A stretch of 64,000 nucleotides of DNA from Thermoanaerobaculia bacterium. GTDB taxonomy: Bacteria; Acidobacteriota; Thermoanaerobaculia; Multivoradales; J023. Every line of letters begins with the position of its first letter. Positions within the stretch are counted from its first letter, which is position 1. A program made the translations under genes and the position numbers. The notes beneath the pieces were generated by a model. It searched no databases. It saw only the letters and a program-made list of their open reading frames with translations, and had not been told where the DNA came from. Shown here in pieces: positions 49,871 through 57,675 of the stretch. The stretch lies in the NCBI GenBank assembly GCA_030431255.1, contig JAUIJL010000002.1, positions 248,001 through 312,000 on the forward strand, written 5' to 3'.

Positions 49871-52744
49871 ATGCTTCGAAAAGGGCCGAATTCTGCCCCC
49901 AAAACGGCTAACGGCCGAATAAATAGACATTTCATCTGCCGAACCGCGGGCCTGCCGGTGACCGAGCTGGACGGCCTTCGGGCGACCCGCGCAGTCGCTG
50001 CCTACGAGGACTGCGCTCGACGTCAAGAGCAGCTCGACCGGCTGTCGGCCGAGCTTTCAGATCAGCTCTTTGCGGCCGTCGATGGCGAGCAAGACCAAGA
50101 GCTCCGACGAGCTTTGCTCAACCTGAAGCGGGATGCCCACAACGACCGTCGCTTGCGCGCCAAGGATCTGACGACGGTGGACGGCCGGGTCGATCCGGAG
50201 GTGCTCGGCCGAATCCACCAGTATCGGGACGATTGGCTCGGGTTGCGCGACGCGCGTCAGGCGGCCCGGGACGTCTACGACCAAGAGCTCGTTCGCGCTC
50301 GGAAGCAATTCCAACAGGCGGTGGGACACGAAGACTTCGGCAAGGGTCTGCTGCTGTCGAGCCTGAGCCTGTCGGACAGCGTTCGACGTTACCAACGGGC
50401 GTCGCCGGAAAAGACCGGTGCGAAAGCGCGTCAAATCGAGCGTAGCTTGATGCGCTATTTCTCCCGCACGGTGATGAAAGCCACGCCTTTCAGCACCTTT
50501 TGCTCGCTGCTTTCGGGCCGTCTGGACCCTCTGGGTAAAACATCGCAGGACGCGGGTTTCGACCTCGATCCCGCCCAGAAAGCCGGCCACATCCGCCTCA
50601 ACAAAACCCTCTACGCCTTGATGTTGCCCTATCTTCTGGGCCGCCCCGGCATCCGAAGTCGGCTCGACGTGGAGCTCAATCCGACCCTCCAACCTGAAGG
50701 TGAAGGTCTGCTTTTTCTGGCCGCCCGTGGCCGGCAGGAGATCTTCCAGCGCATGGGTCCCAATCCCGTGGTGGAGCTGCTGCGGGAGCGTTTTCAAGAC
50801 CACAGCCGCCTACCTTGGCAAGATCTGGTGGACACCCTGTGCCGACACCCCGAGGTGGAGGCGAGCCCGGAGCAGGCCGCCGCCTACGTCGACAAGATGA
50901 TCGACATCGGCCTGCTGCGCTTTCGGGTCGGCATCCCCGAGCAAGAAGCCGATTGGGATCGCCCTTTGGCGGACCGGCTCTCCCCCATCGACGACGAGAT
51001 CGCCCGCAAGGTCGTGACGTTCCTCCGAGAGCTGCGACAGATCGCCGACACCTACTGCCGAGCCGACGCCGGAGCCCGACGGGCCCCTCTGACCCGAGCC
51101 AAATCCCTGGTCAAGGAGCTGTTTCAAGAGATCGCGCCGGCAAGGGCGGAGGTCAAAGCCCCGCCCTTCTACGAGGACGCCGGAGCCGCAGGAGACGAGC
51201 AAGGCCCTGCGCTGAGCTTGGATCTCGACGATCTCGAGCCCGCCCTGCTGGACTACGTGCGCTTGACCTCACGGCTGGCCTGGCCGAGGACCGAGCAGGC
51301 GAATATGCGTCATTTCTTCGACCGGTTTTACGGCCCGGAGCCGAGCTCTCTGCCGTTGTTGAAATTCTACGAGGACTACTATCGGGAGCACTTCAAGGAC
51401 CATCTTCGCCGTCAGCACGGTGGCCCTGGTAACCATCGGGTTCAAGATGAAGACGGCCCCGAGCAGGACGAGACGGGCACGGACCCCAAGGCCACAGACG
51501 ACAGCACCTACAGCGTCTTCAACCCCTTCGGCCTTCCATTCTTGGAAGATCTCGACCGAGGCCACAAGAAGATCACCCGCCGCATTCAAGCGCTGTGGGC
51601 GGCGAGCCCTGAAGCCGAGCAGATCGAGCTCAGCAAACGGGACCTCGAATCCGCGGTCGACCATGTGCCGCCCCTCCAAGCCGAGCCGTTCTCCGTCTCT
51701 TTGTTCACCCAATACTTGGCCGACTATCGGGCCGACGGCGCGCCAGCCTTGGTCGCCCGCAGCTACCTCACCGGATTCGGCAAATACTTCTCGCGCTTCC
51801 TGTACTTGCTGCCGGATGAGGTCCAAGAAGATCTCTACGCCGACAACCTCTCCATGACCGAAAAGGAGCTGGCGGAGATCTGCGGCGACGCCAACTTCAA
51901 CGCCAATCTCCACCCACCCCTGCTGCCCAAGGAGCTGAGCTATCCCACCGGTGAGGCCGGACGAGAAGAGCACCAAATCCTGAGCTCCGATGTGTGGGTC
52001 GAGCGCGATCCGGACAGCCCGTTTCGGCTGCGTTTGAAACGGAAGTCTTCCGGCAAAGCCGTGGTCCCCGTGGATCTGGGCTTTCTCAATCCGCGCATGC
52101 GGCCGCACCTTTTCCAGCTCTTGTCCCGCTTCACCCCGGCCCTCAGCTTCAACCTGCCGATCCCCGAAACCGCCACCGCCATGCGCGACCCCGAGCTCGG
52201 CGACCAGGTCCGATATCGCCCGCGGATCACCTACGAAGGCAAGCTGATCTTGGCACGGCGTCAATGGCAGCTGAGCGAAGCGCAATTTCCCGGGCTTCGC
52301 TCCCAGGAAAGCCCCGCCGACTATTTCTACCGAGTGCAGGCGTGGCGACGAAAGCTGGGGCTGCCCCAAGAGGTCTTCATGAGGATCGATGTCCGGCCCG
52401 CTCCGGCCGACGCCGAGCACAAGGTCGACGCCGAGCACAAGGTCGACGCCGAGCCCAAGGTCGACGCCGATTCCCCTGAGAAGAAGGCACAAGCCGGCTC
52501 GCCGATGCGCCAGCACCTCTACAAACCTCAATACATCGATTTCCACAATCCCTTGTTGGTGGATCTCTTCAGCCGCACCGGCGAGACCCTCGACTATTTC
52601 CAATGCACCTTCGAGGAGCGTCTGCCGGGGCACCGCCATTTGGTGTCCCACGGATCGGATCGATTCGCCACGGAAATGATCTTCCAAGTCGATTTTCCCC
52701 AAGGCACGGCGGCAGTCGAGCCTCGGGAGGCGTCCGATCCATGA
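49871..52744 (+). CDS. Lantibiotic dehydratase, N-terminal (glutamylation) part, LanB
   Basis: 957 residues from the ATG at 49871; the frame is open to a TTG at 49790, but the family's N-terminal motif (here FICRTAGLPVTELDGL) starts about 20 residues after the ATG. The chain follows the LanB N-terminal domain: SRTVMKATPFSTFCSLLSGR, GHIRLNKTLYALMLPYL, then TSRLAWPRTEQANMRHFFDR and FNPFGLPFLEDLDR, RSYLTGFGKYFSRFLYLLPD, HPPLLPKELSYPTGE. It should transfer glutamate from Glu-tRNA to Ser/Thr of the precursor. The elimination domain is absent and is encoded by the next gene, whose ATG overlaps this stop (ATGA). Three 18-base units (52409-52462) encode DAEHKV repeats. Confidence 0.88.
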   Translation: MLRKGPNSAPKTANGRINRHFICRTAGLPVTELDGLRATRAVAAYEDCARRQEQLDRLSAELSDQLFAAVDGEQDQELRRALLNLKRDAHNDRRLRAKDLTTVDGRVDPEVLGRIHQYRDDWLGLRDARQAARDVYDQELVRARKQFQQAVGHEDFGKGLLLSSLSLSDSVRRYQRASPEKTGAKARQIERSLMRYFSRTVMKATPFSTFCSLLSGRLDPLGKTSQDAGFDLDPAQKAGHIRLNKTLYALMLPYLLGRPGIRSRLDVELNPTLQPEGEGLLFLAARGRQEIFQRMGPNPVVELLRERFQDHSRLPWQDLVDTLCRHPEVEASPEQAAAYVDKMIDIGLLRFRVGIPEQEADWDRPLADRLSPIDDEIARKVVTFLRELRQIADTYCRADAGARRAPLTRAKSLVKELFQEIAPARAEVKAPPFYEDAGAAGDEQGPALSLDLDDLEPALLDYVRLTSRLAWPRTEQANMRHFFDRFYGPEPSSLPLLKFYEDYYREHFKDHLRRQHGGPGNHRVQDEDGPEQDETGTDPKATDDSTYSVFNPFGLPFLEDLDRGHKKITRRIQALWAASPEAEQIELSKRDLESAVDHVPPLQAEPFSVSLFTQYLADYRADGAPALVARSYLTGFGKYFSRFLYLLPDEVQEDLYADNLSMTEKELAEICGDANFNANLHPPLLPKELSYPTGEAGREEHQILSSDVWVERDPDSPFRLRLKRKSSGKAVVPVDLGFLNPRMRPHLFQLLSRFTPALSFNLPIPETATAMRDPELGDQVRYRPRITYEGKLILARRQWQLSEAQFPGLRSQESPADYFYRVQAWRRKLGLPQEVFMRIDVRPAPADAEHKVDAEHKVDAEPKVDADSPEKKAQAGSPMRQHLYKPQYIDFHNPLLVDLFSRTGETLDYFQCTFEERLPGHRHLVSHGSDRFATEMIFQVDFPQGTAAVEPREASDP

Positions 52745-53646
52745 GCCCCGACCGAAACCCGTGGCTCAGTGCTCACCTGCATTTCCGCGGACATTTGTTC
52801 GGGGTGGAAGCAGATCGCGTGTTGCTCGACGACGTGGCGCCCTGGCTCGACGCCTGGCGAGACGACGAGCTGTTCGAGAGGTTTTTCTTTATTCGCTACG
52901 AGCTCGGAGGACCCCACATCCGGCTGCGCCTCCTGCCTCGAGATGCGTCCTGCCGTCAGGAGCTGGAACGACGCATCGACGAGCAAGCCGCGGCTTCTCC
53001 GAGCATCGAGGCCGTCCGCCGGCAGCCCTACGAGCCGGAGTCGGCTCGTTACGGCGGACCCGCCGGCTTGGGACCGTCCGAAGACCACTTTCAAGCCTCC
53101 AGCATCGCCGCCCTAGGCCTGCTGAGCAAGATCCAACCCGACGACCGACCGGCGCGTCTGGGAAAAGCCATGCTCGCCCAGCTGGTGGTGCTGCACGGGC
53201 TGCTGCCCGATCGCGAGCCCGCGGCGGAGCTCATCCACGCTTTTGGTAGCTCCTATTTGCGCCACCGGGCCGGTGACCCTCACCGTCAACAACAATGGCT
53301 CGATGAATTCCAACGGGGATTCGATCGCCAATCCGACCGGCTCGCCGCTTATGTGGAGGCGGCCTGGAGCGCCCTTGAGGACGGTGATGAGCTAACCCCC
53401 GAGCTCGACACCCTGCGTGCGGAGCTCGCCATCACCCGCTCACAGCTCCGAGCGGCCGCCGACCGGGGCGAGCTGCTCGCCGCGGGGCAACCCGCCGATT
53501 GGCAGAGCTGCGTCCGCTGGCTGCTCCCGAGCTACCTGCACATGACCCACAACCGAATCGGGGCCGACCTGCGGGAAGAGTGTTATCTCTCGGTGCTGAT
53601 CGAAAAAACCCTGGTCGAGAAATCAGAGACAACCGAAGGCCTTTGA
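52741..53646 (+). CDS. Lantibiotic dehydratase C-terminal (elimination) part / thiopeptide-type protein
   Basis: 301 residues from the ATG overlapping the LanB stop. The opening WLSAHLHFRGHLFGVEADRV followed by FFFIRYELGGPHIRLRLL is the SpaB_C / thiopeptide-type domain signature, and the closing LLPSYLHMTHNRIGADLREE is its usual end (H-x-N-R). This domain removes glutamate to leave dehydroalanine/dehydrobutyrine. A full-length LanB is about 1000 residues with both parts in one chain; here they are separate and translationally coupled, as in thiopeptide systems and, to my memory, pinensin-type clusters. Confidence 0.87.
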   Translation: MSPDRNPWLSAHLHFRGHLFGVEADRVLLDDVAPWLDAWRDDELFERFFFIRYELGGPHIRLRLLPRDASCRQELERRIDEQAAASPSIEAVRRQPYEPESARYGGPAGLGPSEDHFQASSIAALGLLSKIQPDDRPARLGKAMLAQLVVLHGLLPDREPAAELIHAFGSSYLRHRAGDPHRQQQWLDEFQRGFDRQSDRLAAYVEAAWSALEDGDELTPELDTLRAELAITRSQLRAAADRGELLAAGQPADWQSCVRWLLPSYLHMTHNRIGADLREECYLSVLIEKTLVEKSETTEGL

Positions 53647-53702
53647 GCCGAGCATTCATCAGTTAGGGAGCACGGAACCACCCAATCCGAAAGGAAACGA
53701 CC

Positions 53703-54041
53703 ATGAAAAAGCTGAAGTTGGATCTCGATGACCTGAAAGTTGAGTCGTTCGAAACCACCCCGGAAAGCCGGGACGACCAAGGCACGGTCTACGGGTACAT
53801 CACCCAAGACCTGACCCTCTGCGACGTCTGCACCGACTCCACCTGTGGAAGCACCTGTGACAGCACGTGCGGAAGCACCTGTGGCAGCACGTGCGGAAGC
53901 ACCTGTGGCAGCACGTGTGGAAGCACCTGCGGCAGCACTTGCGCGAGCACCTGCGGCAGTGGATGCGGCGGCGGTGGCACCACCTGCTTCGAGATGTGCG
54001 CCACGGAATTCGCCTGCTTCTATTGCACCCGCGATTGCTGA
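53703..54041 (+). CDS. Lanthipeptide precursor with (Ser-Thr-Cys-Gly)n core
   Basis: 112 residues with AAAGGAAA before the ATG. The leader MKKLKLDLDDLKVESFETTP with a following GTVYGYI is the pinensin-type leader (conserved L-x-L-D-D-L-x-V-E-S-F). The core starts near residue 40: LCDVCTD, then ten consecutive S-T-C units separated by Gly, Asp or Ala (residues 46-84), SGC at 86-88, a Gly-rich bend and a Cys-rich tail (TTCFEMCATEFACFYCTRDC). There are 18 cysteines in all. Substrate of the LanB pair and LanC encoded around it. Ser and Thr directly before each Cys would allow many small lanthionine rings in a row. Product and activity unknown. Confidence 0.9.
   Translation: MKKLKLDLDDLKVESFETTPESRDDQGTVYGYITQDLTLCDVCTDSTCGSTCDSTCGSTCGSTCGSTCGSTCGSTCGSTCASTCGSGCGGGGTTCFEMCATEFACFYCTRDC
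53838..53966 (+). repeat. 12/24-bp in-frame tandem repeat encoding the STC ladder
   Basis: Ten units of 12 bases plus a final variant. Gly codons alternate GGA/GGC and Thr codons ACC/ACG so that pairs of units form a 24-base higher period in the middle of the array, which indicates growth by duplication of two-unit blocks. Confidence 0.92.
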
Positions 54042-54136
54042 TCGAGCCCTTTTGAGCTAGCTAAGCCTTGACGACGGTCGATGCTCGACCGTATCGCTCC
54101 GTGCTCCCTTTCGGATCGATTTCAAACCTTGCTCGA

Positions 54137-56293
54137 ATGGATTTCACCTTGCCCCGCCACAAGCCGTCTTCACCTCTGATTCCCGCCCTGCCGCTCCCCG
54201 ACCGGCCTGCGATTTCCGAGCAGGACCTTCGGGATACGGTCGTCCGCATCGCCGGGAGGATCCGCGATCAAGCGATTCCGCTCGACACCCCGGAAGGGCA
54301 TGACGGTGATCGCTGCACCTGGCAGATTCGCTCGCCGGACCCGCAGGCCGAAGGTCGACGATCCCGTCCGGAGCTCGCCTCAGGCCTGGTCTATCAGGGC
54401 AGCGCCGGCATCGCCTATTTCCTCGCCCAAGGCGGTCGTGCCCTCGACGACAGCTCTTTGCGAGAAGTCGCCCGAGCGGGATTCCGTCATGCCCTGGACT
54501 TCGGGGCTACCCTGCCGGAAAACGCCTGGGGCCTGCACAGCGGTCGGGTCGGCATCGCATGGTCGGTGCTCACCTCGGAGCCGGCCGGCACCGCGTCAAC
54601 CCACAAGCAACCGCCCGATAGCGAGCTGGAGGACCGGGCGTGGGCCCTGCTCGAGCCCATGTCGCCGCAAGATCATCCGGACCAAGGGCTCGACATCATC
54701 GCCGGTGCCGCCGGGGCCGTTCCCGCGTTGCTCGATCTGCGATCCCGCGCAGACTCCGAGCAGCGTCGGGCCTGGTTGCTGCGCACCGCCGAAGCTTTGG
54801 GCGAGCATTTGCTGGCCACGGCTCACCAAGAGCCCATGGGTTGGTCGTGGCCGACCTTGCCGCGATCGTCGGTACGGCATTTGGTCGGTTTTGCCCACGG
54901 CACCGCCGGCATTGCCGTGGCCCTCTACGAGCTGGCATTGGCCACCGAACGGGGCGACTTCCGCTTTGCCGCCGACATGGCCCTGGTCTACGAGTCGCAG
55001 CATTTCCAACCCGAGCGGAACAACTGGCCGGACCTTCGCAACGTGCCCCTCGGCGAGCTGATGCGGGGCGTCCCGCGGCCTCGGCTCCAAGCCATGGCGC
55101 GCGCCGGCGCCCTGCCCGCCTACACACCCACGCCCATGGCGGCCTGGTGCCACGGCTGCCCAGGAGTCGCCCTCTCCCGCCTCCGCCTCTGGCAGCTGAC
55201 CGGCGTGCACGAATTCCTCGACACCGCCCGTCGCGCCCTGCGCTCGACCCTGCGCTCCCTCAGTCCCGAAGCCCTGGCCGTGGCCAACTACAGCTTGTGC
55301 CACGGAGCCTGCGGCAACGCCGAGCCCCTCTGGATGGCGGCCGAGCTGCTGCAAGATGAGGACGAGCGGGAGGCCCTGAGACAAACTTGCAAGCAAGTCG
55401 CGGTCGAGGGTCGGCGCCGGCACGAGCTGGCGAACGACCGCTGGCCCTGCGGCACCTTCGACGGCGCTTCCGACCCCAGCCTGATGATGGGCGAAGCGGG
55501 CATTGGCCTCTTCTTCTTGCGTCTGCTCGATCCCGAGGTGCCGAGCCCGCTGCTGATTCGACCGGCCCAAACCAACGACCAGCCGCCAGAATCCGGCTAT
55601 CGCGAGTCGGCGGAGCGCAGCATCAATACCTTCTTCGCCGGCACGCTGCACCTGTGGCAAGAGCTCGGTACCCCGAAACAGGAGCTGCTCGGCGAGCTCG
55701 ATCTCGATCCCGGCACCGGGCCACCGTCGAAGGCCCCCGCGGCCCGGGCCTTCGAGCGACTTCAACAACGTGCCGACGAGCTGCCTCCGGTCTACGCCGA
55801 CGCCTTCAGCGTGGAACGGGAGATCTACCGACGCACCGCCGCCCTCGACGACTTCACGGCCGAAACCGTGCGCTCCTTGGCGCGCTGGGCCCCGGCGGAT
55901 CTGGAGGCGGCCTTGGATCAAGACCCGAGCTCCGTGGTGTTCCACCTGGCTCCCGACGACGCGCTGGTGATCACTGACTATGATTGGCAAGCGTGGGCCG
56001 CCCGACCTGAAGACGAGCGCCCAGCGCCGGAGCCGAGCTCCACCGCCACCCTGCTGACCCGACGCAACCACCGCTTGGTGCCCAGGCGTCTGGAAGCGCT
56101 GCCGGCGGTGATCCTGCAGGCCTGCCAGGAACCCGCGACCCTCGAGCAGATCCTCGAACAAGTGACCGAAGCCCTGGCCGGCGCCGCGGAGCCGAGCGTG
56201 CTGCGGACGCTGGTCCGTCGGCAGGTCTTCCAGCTCTACAGCGGCGCCCTGCTCGACGCCCACATCACCGAGCCGGCATCATCCAACCCATGA
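54137..56293 (+). CDS. LanC-like lanthionine cyclase with C-terminal extension
   Basis: 718 residues from the ATG at 54137 (a TTG at 54068 is the alternative). Residues about 90-500 form the LanC toroid (GLVYQGSAGIAYFLAQ, RHLVGFAHGTAGIAVALYEL). The zinc ligands are Cys338 (AWCHGCPGVAL) and Cys388-His389 (SLCHGACGNAE); LMMGEAGIGLFFLRLL closes the fold. It joins precursor cysteines to dehydrated residues. The last 200 residues are extra: a helical part, then LVPRRLEALPAVILQACQEP, TLEQILEQV and LRTLVRRQVFQLYSGALLD, which looks like a PqqD-type winged helix (a possible leader-binding RRE). The stop overlaps the protease start (ATGA). Confidence 0.87.
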   Translation: MDFTLPRHKPSSPLIPALPLPDRPAISEQDLRDTVVRIAGRIRDQAIPLDTPEGHDGDRCTWQIRSPDPQAEGRRSRPELASGLVYQGSAGIAYFLAQGGRALDDSSLREVARAGFRHALDFGATLPENAWGLHSGRVGIAWSVLTSEPAGTASTHKQPPDSELEDRAWALLEPMSPQDHPDQGLDIIAGAAGAVPALLDLRSRADSEQRRAWLLRTAEALGEHLLATAHQEPMGWSWPTLPRSSVRHLVGFAHGTAGIAVALYELALATERGDFRFAADMALVYESQHFQPERNNWPDLRNVPLGELMRGVPRPRLQAMARAGALPAYTPTPMAAWCHGCPGVALSRLRLWQLTGVHEFLDTARRALRSTLRSLSPEALAVANYSLCHGACGNAEPLWMAAELLQDEDEREALRQTCKQVAVEGRRRHELANDRWPCGTFDGASDPSLMMGEAGIGLFFLRLLDPEVPSPLLIRPAQTNDQPPESGYRESAERSINTFFAGTLHLWQELGTPKQELLGELDLDPGTGPPSKAPAARAFERLQQRADELPPVYADAFSVEREIYRRTAALDDFTAETVRSLARWAPADLEAALDQDPSSVVFHLAPDDALVITDYDWQAWAARPEDERPAPEPSSTATLLTRRNHRLVPRRLEALPAVILQACQEPATLEQILEQVTEALAGAAEPSVLRTLVRRQVFQLYSGALLDAHITEPASSNP

Positions 56294-57108
56294 CCGACAC
56301 CGTCACCGATCACGAGCACCCCCATTGGCTCAACCAGCGTTTGGCCGGAGCCGACGGCAGCGGCGTGCGGGTGGCGGTGATCGACAGCGGGTTCCGAGAA
56401 GGCTCGAGCTTTCCCGGCTGGATCCAACCCGGGCGCTCCTGGGTCGATCCCAAAGACCCCTTCTCCACCCTTGAAAATGATGACCTCGCCGACCGCATCG
56501 GTCACGGCACTGCCGCGAGCGATATCGTGCATCGACTTGCCTCCCGAGCCACCGTTGTCGTGCATCGGGTTTTCGGCGACCGCCTCGAAACCTCCCCCGG
56601 CACGATCGTCGCGGCCATCGATCGAGCGGCGGAGCATCGCGTCGAGGTCATCAACCTCAGCCTCGGCAGCCCCGCAGAAACCGCCAAGGCCCCTTTCTAC
56701 GCCGCCTGCGAGCGGGCACGGCAAGCCGGATGTTTCGTGATCTCGGCCCAGCCCATCGGCGCGGGAGTCGTCTACCCCGCATGCTTCGACCACGTCATCA
56801 GCGTCACCGCAAGCCGCTTCGGCAACGCCTACGACCTCGACCATCATCCCGACGACGCCGCGGATTACATCGCCCACGGAGAAAGCCGTACCGACTGGCA
56901 AGGTAAACCCCAAGAGCTCTACGGCTCCAGCTTCGCTGCCCCCCACCTCAGCGGCATCGTCGCGCTCTTGTGTCAAAGGTTCCCCAAAGCCGACCTCAAC
57001 GGAATCCGCAGCTTGCTCGACGAGCTGGCAAAGGCGTCTAGGGAGGCGAGGCGGGTGAAAGTCGACCGCGGTCAGCAAGTCCAAGAGGGAGATCACTCCA
57101 CGAAGTAG
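56290..57108 (+). CDS. Cytoplasmic subtilisin-like (S8) protease, probable LanP
   Basis: 272 residues without signal peptide or pro-region. Catalytic triad Asp32 (VAVIDSG), His72 (IGHGTA) and Ser214 (YGSSFAAPHLSG). The oxyanion Asn normally in an A-x-G-N stretch is not seen: the segment reads FVISAQPIGAGVVYPACF. Overlap with the lanC-like gene and the lack of export point to cytoplasmic removal of the precursor leader. It may be an unusual or weak protease if the Asn is truly missing. Confidence 0.85.
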   Translation: MTDTVTDHEHPHWLNQRLAGADGSGVRVAVIDSGFREGSSFPGWIQPGRSWVDPKDPFSTLENDDLADRIGHGTAASDIVHRLASRATVVVHRVFGDRLETSPGTIVAAIDRAAEHRVEVINLSLGSPAETAKAPFYAACERARQAGCFVISAQPIGAGVVYPACFDHVISVTASRFGNAYDLDHHPDDAADYIAHGESRTDWQGKPQELYGSSFAAPHLSGIVALLCQRFPKADLNGIRSLLDELAKASREARRVKVDRGQQVQEGDHSTK

Positions 57109-57327
57109 GGATATTGGATCCCGATTCCACACGGTTGACCTAACGATTCACCTGATGAAAAGATCCGCTGGCATCAAACTGCGGGGCTGAAAAAGCCATC
57201 AAGCTCTAGAGGTCAGGTGCCTCGTCGAATCTGTTTGGACGAGCCTCCACCTCTCAGCCTCAACCGTCCACCGAGCACGATCGAGTGGTCGATTTTTTAA
57301 CTCCGATTTTCAACTCTGGAGAACGCG

Positions 57328-57489
57328 ATGAGCCAAGGTGAGAAACCCGAATTCCAAGTGGAAGAGCTGAACGACGATGAGCTGGTCGATGTGTCCGGCG
57401 GAGCTTGTTGTGGAGGGGGCTGTAGCGATCAATGCTCCCAATGCACCGCCTGCGACTCGGGGACCGGCGGCACCATTTCTCAGCTCTGA
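57328..57489 (+). CDS. Second, short lanthipeptide/RiPP precursor with GG leader
   Basis: 53 residues from an ATG preceded by GGAG. The leader half is acidic (EFQVEELNDDELVDVSGG) and ends in a double glycine; the core half has six cysteines (ACCGGGCSDQCSQCTACDSG) and several Ser/Thr up to GGTISQL at the end. Leader and core differ from the first precursor, so the LanB/LanC set may serve two substrates, or a different enzyme acts here. No C39 peptidase or transporter that would cut after GG is nearby. A strong terminator follows by 5 bases, so it is the last gene of the cluster. Identification rests on the leader, Cys content and location. Confidence 0.8.
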   Translation: MSQGEKPEFQVEELNDDELVDVSGGACCGGGCSDQCSQCTACDSGTGGTISQL

Positions 57490-57494
57490 GTCTG

Positions 57495-57531
57495 ACCCGC
57501 GTTCTCCGATGTCCGATCGGAGAACGCGGGT
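57495..57531 (+). terminator. Terminator after the second precursor
   Basis: Perfect 16-bp stem (ACCCGCGTTCTCCGAT / ATCGGAGAACGCGGGT) with a 5-base loop, beginning 6 bases after the precursor stop. T-run is poor. Confidence 0.75.
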
Positions 57532-57675
57532 TCACGGAGCGGATTCAGGGAGCAGATTCACAAAGCGATTTACTTTGAGGCGCGGGCGAGCTGAATAGCG
57601 CCCGGCGAGGCGCGTAAAATCCAGGTCGGATCCTGCCGGCAAGGAAGCTGCGATCCACATCCGGGAGACTTCGCT

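Noticed and set aside
51269-52702. 477-codon open frame opposite LanB
   Set aside because: Same reason: the plus strand carries the LanB motifs.
54596-56263. 555-codon open frame opposite the LanC gene
   Set aside because: It overlaps a confidently assigned cyclase, has no signature and a shadow-like Gly/Arg/Val-rich composition.
57280-57298. Terminator-like stem with T-run before the second precursor
   Set aside because: The stem is only 5 bp and lies about 170 bases after the protease gene, just upstream of the precursor; it may be chance.
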